Source: Herminiimonas sp. (GTDB lineage Bacteria > Pseudomonadota > Gammaproteobacteria > Burkholderiales > Burkholderiaceae). Taken from it: DNA of 64,000 bases. Positions 58,984 through 64,000 of the stretch are shown piece by piece. The stretch is taken from NCBI RefSeq assembly GCF_030655415.1, contig NZ_JAURVN010000002.1, positions 434,001 to 498,000 of the forward strand, read 5' to 3'. Position 1 is the first letter of the stretch. Each line of letters starts with the position of its first letter. The notes under the pieces were generated by a model. It was given only the letters and a program-made list of their open reading frames with translations, was not told where the DNA came from and did no database searches. The position numbers were made by a program, and so were the translations under genes.

Positions 58984-59325
58984 ATGAAAAATCGGCAACG
59001 TGGCATTTCGTTCATTGGCATCCTGTTCGTGGGCGGGGTGCTGGCCTTCAGTGGAGTGATAGTCGCCCAAGTGCTTCCCACGCTGATCGAGTTTCAGGCC
59101 ATCACCAAAGCCGCCAACAAGGCTGCCGAAGGCGACACGGTTCCCGAAGTGCGGGCGATTTTCGACAGGGCGGGTGCCATCGACGACATCAAGTCGATCA
59201 GCGGCAAAGACCTCGAAGTCAGCAAGGACGGTGACAAAGTGACCGTCAGTTTTGCCTACAACAGGGAAATTCATATTGGTGGGCCGGCTTACCTGCTGCT
59301 CAAATACGCGGGCCGATCCAAGTAA
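58984..59325 (+). CDS. DUF4845 family membrane protein
   Basis: A 113-residue protein. An N-terminal membrane helix (ISFIGILFVGGVLAFSGVIV) is followed by a small periplasmic domain. DUF4845 proteins sit between lepB and rnc in many beta- and gammaproteobacteria, as here; function is not known. ATG 58984 has GGAG upstream, so the TTG at 58963 is not used. It ends directly against rnc. Confidence 0.88.
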   Translation: MKNRQRGISFIGILFVGGVLAFSGVIVAQVLPTLIEFQAITKAANKAAEGDTVPEVRAIFDRAGAIDDIKSISGKDLEVSKDGDKVTVSFAYNREIHIGGPAYLLLKYAGRSK

Positions 59326-60024
59326 GTGCGTGCGAGTCCCCTTTTGAGCCCTGGCCTTCAGGCGCTGCAACAGCGTCTGGAGCATGTATTTTCCAATTCC
59401 CGTCTGCTGCAGCAGGCACTGACTCATCGCAGCTTTTCGGCGGACCACAACGAACGCATCGAGTTTCTGGGCGACTCCGTGCTCAACCTGGCGGTGGCCG
59501 GTTTGCTCTATGAACGCCTGAGCGAACTGCCCGAAGGCGATTTGTCGCGGGTGCGCGCCAATCTGGTCAAGCAGGACACGCTGCACCAAGTGGCGGTTCA
59601 TCTTGGCTTGCCGCCGTTGGTACGCCTCGGCGAGGGCGAAGCCAGGTCGGGCGGGCAGAAGCGGCCGTCCATCCTGGCCGATGCGCTGGAGGCGGTCATT
59701 GGCGCCGTTTACCTTGACGCCGGGTTTGACAAGGCGAACCAGCTCGTGCGCCGTCTGTTCAAGGACGTGGAGATCAACCCGCAAATGCAGGCGATTGGCA
59801 AAGACGCCAAGACCGAGTTGCAGGAATGGCTGCAGGGCCGCAAAATGAACCTGCCGATTTACCGCGTGGTCGGAACGCTGGGCGCGGCCCACAAGCAGAC
59901 CTTTGATGTGGAATGCGAAATCGGCGAATATGGACGGGCCGAACGCGGTATTGGCGGTTCGCGGCGTGCCGGTGAGCAGGCGGCGGCGGCGGCCATGCTG
60001 GCTTACGTGAAAACACTCGATTGA
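59326..60024 (+). CDS. rnc: Ribonuclease III
   Basis: Cuts double-stranded RNA in rRNA and mRNA processing. 232 residues. The signature [20 protein letters not shown] and the second acidic site [17 protein letters not shown] mark the catalytic domain. A dsRNA-binding domain fills residues about 155-230. GTG start immediately after the previous stop. Confidence 0.96.
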   Translation: MRASPLLSPGLQALQQRLEHVFSNSRLLQQALTHRSFSADHNERIEFLGDSVLNLAVAGLLYERLSELPEGDLSRVRANLVKQDTLHQVAVHLGLPPLVRLGEGEARSGGQKRPSILADALEAVIGAVYLDAGFDKANQLVRRLFKDVEINPQMQAIGKDAKTELQEWLQGRKMNLPIYRVVGTLGAAHKQTFDVECEIGEYGRAERGIGGSRRAGEQAAAAAMLAYVKTLD

Positions 60025-60076
60025 TGGTGATGAACCAGGCGCTGCAAGCACAGCCGCCAGCAGAGACCCCCCAACC

Positions 60077-61129
60077 ATGACGCCAGGCAAAAAAACCTCC
60101 AAAAAACCGGCGCGGCCTGCTGCGCCCATCGACACCCCGCCTGCGCTGGCGGGCGTTGCAGCCGCACACGCGCCGGAGCAGAACCAGGCGCTGGAAGCCA
60201 TGCTGGCCCGAGCCATGTCGTCGCAGGCCAATAACGCGCCACCAGATGAAGGGCAGCGTTGCGGGCTGATCGCCATCGTCGGCAAGCCCAATGTGGGCAA
60301 ATCGACCCTGCTCAACGCACTGGTGGGGCAGAAAATCAGCATCACCTCGCGCAAGGCGCAAACCACGCGGCACCGCATCACCGGTATGCGCACGGTCGGT
60401 GCGACCCAGTTCGTGTTTGTCGACACGCCCGGTTTTCAGACCCGGCACGGCAACGCCCTGAACCGCTCGCTGAACCGCACCGTGGTCGGCGCCGTCAATG
60501 ACGTGGACCTGATTGTGTTTGTCGTCGAGGCCGGTCAGTTCAACCAGGCCGACGCCAAAGTGCTGTCCTTGCTGCCCGAGAAAACCCCGGCGATTTTGCT
60601 GGCCAACAAGTTTGACCTGATCCACCGCCGCGCCGAGATCGCGCCCTGGCTCAAGGAGATGCAGGAGCGCCACAAGTTTGCCGAGTTCGTGCCCATGTCG
60701 GCCAACAATGCCAGGGACGTCGAGCGGTTGTTCGGCATCTGCGAAAAATACCTGCCCGAGCAGCCCTGGATGTACGGCGCCGACGAACTGACCGACCGCA
60801 GCGAACGCTTCATGGCCGCCGAGATCGTGCGTGAAAAGCTGTTCCGACTGACCGGCGACGAGCTGCCTTACACCTCGACCGTGATCATCGACAAGTTCGA
60901 GCAGGAGGGCGAGCTGCGCAGGATCGCCGCCACCATCGTCGTCGAGCGTGAGGGCCACAAGGGCATGATCATTGGCGAGAAGGGTGAAAAACTCAAGCGC
61001 ATAGGCACCGAAGCGCGGCATGAGCTCGAAGCCCTGACCGGCGGCAAGGTGTTTCTGGAGATATGGGTCAAGGTGCGCTCCGGCTGGGCCGATGATGAGG
61101 CGCGCGTCAAAACCTTCGGTTACGAATGA
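60077..61129 (+). CDS. era: GTPase Era with N-terminal extension
   Basis: Binds 16S rRNA and aids 30S assembly. GTPase motifs: GKPNVGKST (from residue 69), DTPGF and NKFD. The C-terminal KH domain includes [18 protein letters not shown]. An Ala/Pro-rich extension of about 60 residues precedes the usual start. At 350 residues it is longer than E. coli Era (301). Confidence 0.96.
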   Translation: MTPGKKTSKKPARPAAPIDTPPALAGVAAAHAPEQNQALEAMLARAMSSQANNAPPDEGQRCGLIAIVGKPNVGKSTLLNALVGQKISITSRKAQTTRHRITGMRTVGATQFVFVDTPGFQTRHGNALNRSLNRTVVGAVNDVDLIVFVVEAGQFNQADAKVLSLLPEKTPAILLANKFDLIHRRAEIAPWLKEMQERHKFAEFVPMSANNARDVERLFGICEKYLPEQPWMYGADELTDRSERFMAAEIVREKLFRLTGDELPYTSTVIIDKFEQEGELRRIAATIVVEREGHKGMIIGEKGEKLKRIGTEARHELEALTGGKVFLEIWVKVRSGWADDEARVKTFGYE

Positions 61130-61130
61130 T

Positions 61131-61289
61131 GCCCCCACGGTCGCTCACTGCGTGTAGCTTTCTGCCCCCCGAGGGGGCCGCTGCGCCTGCGGCCCGGCAA
61201 AGCCGATGAACACTAGCCCCCACGGTCGCCCACTTCGTGTGGCTTCCTGCCCCCCAAGGGGGCGCTGCGCCTGCGGCCCGGCAAAGCCG
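61131..61289 (+). repeat. Two tandem copies of repeat family 1 between era and recO
   Basis: Copies at about 61131-61205 and 61216-61289 each start GCCCCCACGGTCGC, have a centre of CCCCCCGAGGGGG (CCCCCCAAGGGGG in the second) and end CTGCGGCCCGGCAAAGCCG. This variant has a different right arm from the copies at 23.5 and 42.9 kb. They lie inside an operon between codirectional genes. Confidence 0.85.
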
Positions 61290-61364
61290 GTTCCGCGGCC
61301 CCGGCTTGGATTTTCTTTTGCCGGTCGCGCGTTGGCCTGCCATTTTTTTTCCTGACACTTTTCT

Positions 61365-62114
61365 GTGGCAATCAAACGCATCAGCGACGAACCGGCCTAT
61401 GTGCTGCACCGCTACGACTGGAGCGAGTCCAGCCTGATCCTGGAAGTCTTCACCCGCAGTTATGGCCGCATTGCGCTGGTGGCGCGCGGCGCCAAAAAAC
61501 CAAGTTCGAATTTCAGGCCCATCCTGCTGCCGTTGCAGCCGCTGCATATTGCCTTTGGCGGCGATGCTGAAATCCGCATGCTCCGAAGTGCCGAGTGGCA
61601 GGGCGGCCACGTCATGCCGACCGGCGACGCCTTGCTGTCGGGTTATTACCTGAACGAGCTGCTGATGCGCCTGCTGGCGCGGGACGACCCGCACCAGGCG
61701 CTGTTTGACGCGTATGCCGCCACCGTGCAACTGCTGGCCAGCCAGAGCGCGGGCACCTTGCAGGTGGCCTTGCGCGCTTTCGAGTTGCGCCTGCTGCGTG
61801 ACATCGGCCTGCTGCCGACGCTGGACGCACAGACCGCGACGCTGGCGCCGCTTCAGGCGCAGACCCGCTACGTGCTGGTGGCCGAAGCCGGCTTGCGCGA
61901 AGCGCACGACGATGACCGCGCCAGCCTGCACGGTGAGCAGTGGCTCAGCCTGCAGGGCACCCTGCGCGATAACGCACCGTTTACCGACACGGTGCAGGCC
62001 TGCGTCAACCACCTGCCCGAGCTCAAAACCCAGTTGCGCGCGCTGCTGCACTACCATTGCGGCGTGAAGGTTCTCAAGACCCGGCAGATGATGATCGATC
62101 TGCAGGCTTTGTAA
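61365..62114 (+). CDS. recO: DNA repair protein RecO
   Basis: Recombination mediator that helps load RecA with RecF/RecR. 249 residues. The N-terminal OB fold has [20 protein letters not shown] and [13 protein letters not shown]. The helical C-terminal part includes [19 protein letters not shown] start. The usual zinc cysteines are missing, as in many betaproteobacterial RecO. Confidence 0.95.
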   Translation: MAIKRISDEPAYVLHRYDWSESSLILEVFTRSYGRIALVARGAKKPSSNFRPILLPLQPLHIAFGGDAEIRMLRSAEWQGGHVMPTGDALLSGYYLNELLMRLLARDDPHQALFDAYAATVQLLASQSAGTLQVALRAFELRLLRDIGLLPTLDAQTATLAPLQAQTRYVLVAEAGLREAHDDDRASLHGEQWLSLQGTLRDNAPFTDTVQACVNHLPELKTQLRALLHYHCGVKVLKTRQMMIDLQAL

Positions 62115-62130
62115 TTCACAGGCCACACCC

Positions 62131-62931
62131 ATGACAGCAACACACGCCTCAAGCTCCAAAACCGCCTTGTCGGTCAACGTCAACAAGGTCGCCCTGCTGC
62201 GCAACACCCGCCATCTGGGCATTCCCGATGTGCTGCGTGCTGCGCGTCTGTGCCTGGAGGCCGGCGCGCAGGGCATCACCGTCCACCCGCGGCCCGATGA
62301 GCGGCATATCCGCAGCAGCGATGTCTATGAACTGGCAGCGCTGATGAAAGACTGGCCGGACCGCGAGTTCAATGTGGAGGGCAATCCCCTGCATAACCTG
62401 ATGACGTTCGTTCGCAACCTGTCGGCGCGGGGCCTGCCATTGCACCAATGCACTTTCGTGCCCGACAGCGAAGGCCAGTTCACCAGCGACCACGGCTGGA
62501 ACTTTCCCGACGATGCCGAGCGTCTGAAACCGCTGATAGACGAAGTGCATCGACGGGGTGTGCGGGTCAGCCTGTTCATGGACCCGCTGCCGCAGGCCAT
62601 GGCGGCGGCCCAGGCGGTCGGCGCGGATCGGGTGGAGTTCTACACCGAGACCTATGCGCGGGCCTGGGGCACGGCCGAAAAAGACAGGGTTTTAAGCAAT
62701 TTTGTCCATGCGGGGCAGGCGGCGGCGGCTATTAATTTAGGCGTCAACGCAGGCCACGACCTGAACCGGGACAACCTCACGGAGTTCCTGCGCGCGGTGC
62801 CCGGTGTGCGGGAGGTGTCGATTGGTCATGCGCTGATTTCCGATGCGCTGGAGCTCGGCTACAGCGCCGCCGTGAAGGATTATTTGCGCTGCATTGATGA
62901 TGCTTTTGAACCGAGGTTCAAGCCAGAATGA
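62131..62931 (+). CDS. pdxJ: Pyridoxine 5'-phosphate synthase
   Basis: Makes pyridoxine 5'-phosphate for vitamin B6. 266 residues. Recognised by [41 protein letters not shown] and [12 protein letters not shown]. It overlaps acpS by 4 bases, the classical pdxJ-acpS pair. Confidence 0.97.
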   Translation: MTATHASSSKTALSVNVNKVALLRNTRHLGIPDVLRAARLCLEAGAQGITVHPRPDERHIRSSDVYELAALMKDWPDREFNVEGNPLHNLMTFVRNLSARGLPLHQCTFVPDSEGQFTSDHGWNFPDDAERLKPLIDEVHRRGVRVSLFMDPLPQAMAAAQAVGADRVEFYTETYARAWGTAEKDRVLSNFVHAGQAAAAINLGVNAGHDLNRDNLTEFLRAVPGVREVSIGHALISDALELGYSAAVKDYLRCIDDAFEPRFKPE

Positions 62932-63329
62932 TTTATGGCATAGGCACCGACATCTGCGACGTGCGCCGTGTGCGCGCCAGCGTGGAGCGGCACGGCGAAC
63001 GCTTCGCGCAGAGAATCCTCAGCGACGCCGAACTCGCGACCTGGAAAGCCCGCAGTGCGCGCTGGCCCGAGCGCGGCCTGCGCTACCTGGCCACGCGGTT
63101 TTCGGCGAAAGAGGCTTTCAGCAAAGCCGTTGGCTTGGGACTGCGTTTGCCCATGACCTGGCGCCATTGCGAAATTACCAAAGCCGTCAGTGGCAAACCT
63201 GAAATTGTGCTGCATGGTGCGCTCAAGGAATGGTTTGAGGCGCGCGGCCTGACCGCCCATGTCAGCGTGACCGACGAGACCGACTATGCCGCCAGCTTTG
63301 TGGTGGTCGAGCAAAACGCGCCAGGCTGA
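62928..63329 (+). CDS. acpS: Holo-ACP synthase
   Basis: Moves phosphopantetheine from CoA to ACP (the acpP product at 49.4 kb). 133 residues. The metal-binding Asp8 in [14 protein letters not shown] and Glu in [16 protein letters not shown] are present. Confidence 0.97.
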   Translation: MIYGIGTDICDVRRVRASVERHGERFAQRILSDAELATWKARSARWPERGLRYLATRFSAKEAFSKAVGLGLRLPMTWRHCEITKAVSGKPEIVLHGALKEWFEARGLTAHVSVTDETDYAASFVVVEQNAPG

Positions 63330-63359
63330 GCCTGCCCATTTTTTTACAACCCAGCACCC

Positions 63360-64000
63360 ATGAGCCTACACGCCCCCCTGATCATCGACATTGCCGGCCT
63401 GACCTTAAGCAAAACCGACTGCCGCCGCCTCAAGCATCCGCTGACCGGCGGCATCATTTTGTTTGCGCGCAACTGGGAAAACCGCAAACAGTTGGCGGCG
63501 CTGTGCCGCGACATCAAAAAAGTGCGCCAGGACCTGCTGATCTGCGTGGACCATGAAGGCGGCCGCGTCCAGCGCTTCAAAAGCGATGGCTTCACCCACC
63601 TGCCGCCGATGCGCGCGCTGGGCGAGTTATGGCTCAAGGACCCCATGGCCGCGACCAACGCCGCCACCGCTTGCGGCTATGTGCTCGGTGCCGAGCTGCG
63701 CTCCTGCGGCGTGGACTTCAGCTTCACGCCGGTGCTGGACCTGGACTATCAGGATGGTGCCCCCACGCAAGCGCAGGCGCTTGCTGCCCCCCGGGGGGGC
63801 TCGGTCAGCTTGGGGCGGCCCGGCGCTTCCCGAAGCAGTGTCATCGGCGACCGCGCGTTTGCCAGAGACCCGCGTGCCGTCAGCCTGCTGGCCAAGAGTC
63901 TGATGCACGGCCTGCTGCAAAGCGGCATGGCCAACTGCGGAAAACACTTCCCCGGGCACGGTTTTGTGAAGGCCGATTCGCACACCGACATTCCGGTGGA
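63360..64000 (+). CDS. nagZ: Beta-N-acetylhexosaminidase NagZ, partial, with in-frame repeat insertion
   Basis: Cytoplasmic peptidoglycan-recycling enzyme of GH3. The frame from ATG 63360 is open to the window end (213 codons). LLICVDHEGGRVQRF, VDFSFTPVLDLDY, SSVIGDRAFARDPRAV and the catalytic KHFPGHGFVKADSHTDIP are all seen. Between DLDY and SSVIGDRAF, where relatives have one or two residues, there are about 27 extra residues (about 131-157) encoded by a family-1 repeat. The reading frame is preserved. Whether the enzyme stays active is unknown. Confidence 0.93.
   Translation, partial: MSLHAPLIIDIAGLTLSKTDCRRLKHPLTGGIILFARNWENRKQLAALCRDIKKVRQDLLICVDHEGGRVQRFKSDGFTHLPPMRALGELWLKDPMAATNAATACGYVLGAELRSCGVDFSFTPVLDLDYQDGAPTQAQALAAPRGGSVSLGRPGASRSSVIGDRAFARDPRAVSLLAKSLMHGLLQSGMANCGKHFPGHGFVKADSHTDIPV
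63759..63826 (+). repeat. Repeat family 1, copy within nagZ
   Basis: GCCCCCACGC left arm, centre CCCCCCGGGGGGG, then AGCTTGGGGCGGCCCGGCG. It is read in frame as APTQAQALAAPRGGSVSLG with no stop. Orientation relative to the coding strand is the same as in the glucan synthase. Confidence 0.9.

Noticed and set aside
57883..60426. 847-codon open frame opposite lepB, DUF4845 and rnc
   Set aside because: It crosses several good genes on the other strand, with no domain and no ribosome site.

Overview
The window is ordinary chromosomal DNA of a GC-rich betaproteobacterium. Gene content and order point to Burkholderiales, family Comamonadaceae, probably Polaromonas, Rhodoferax or a close relative. 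The evidence is argH beside a LytS/LytTR pair, ppc divergent from hemC-hemD-hemX-hemY, rne divergent from rluC, rpmF-plsX-fabHDG-acpP-fabF-rpoE-rseA-rseB-degP-lepA-lepB-rnc-era-recO-pdxJ-acpS-nagZ, and abundant short GC-rich palindromic repeats. Genus is inference; no rRNA or tRNA gene was seen.

Layout. 1-5.6 kb: tail of an ABC iron-type permease, a TusA-like protein, galU, a 2-hydroxyacid dehydrogenase-like protein with an altered active site, and valS. 5.6-9.2 kb: a peroxide/iron group (rubrerythrin, Fe-S oxidoreductase, DUF3501 protein, YaaA) behind a Fur-type box. 9.2-17.2 kb: queF, dinB, a BLUF-like protein, lldD, argH, and a LytS/LytTR-type two-component pair. 17.4-28.4 kb: an accessory block with an AI-2E family transporter, a 2788-residue cyclic beta-1,2-glucan synthase-like gene, a small membrane protein, a small inverted-repeat element, an IS110 remnant and a DoxX-like protein. 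28.5-35.7 kb: ppc and the haem operon hemC-D-X-Y. 35.8-44.9 kb: rne, rluC, a phosphatase, a Rieske protein, sppA, a tetrapyrrole-methylase-fold protein, maf and yceD. 45-50.9 kb: L32 and the fatty-acid synthesis operon. 51-56 kb: sigma-E, anti-sigma factors and a periplasmic protease. 56-64 kb: lepA-lepB-DUF4845-rnc-era-recO-pdxJ-acpS-nagZ, with nagZ cut by the window end.

Two dispersed repeat families stand out. Family 1 is a palindromic element of about 55-80 bp centred on CCCCCCGAGGGGG. It lies between many genes and also inside two reading frames: two tandem in-frame copies in the glucan synthase and one in nagZ, both read without a stop. This resembles the protein-coding palindromic elements known from Rickettsia. 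Family 2 is an element of about 50 bp with a GTAGCTGCTTGCGC-like core. One copy lies in the long leader of rne, one inside rne coding sequence, and one inside the start of sppA. A separate hairpin element of about 170 bp sits between rpoE and its anti-sigma gene. These repeats, the valS leader, the altered BLUF and dehydrogenase active sites, and a possible small RNA before lepA are the main points for a second look.
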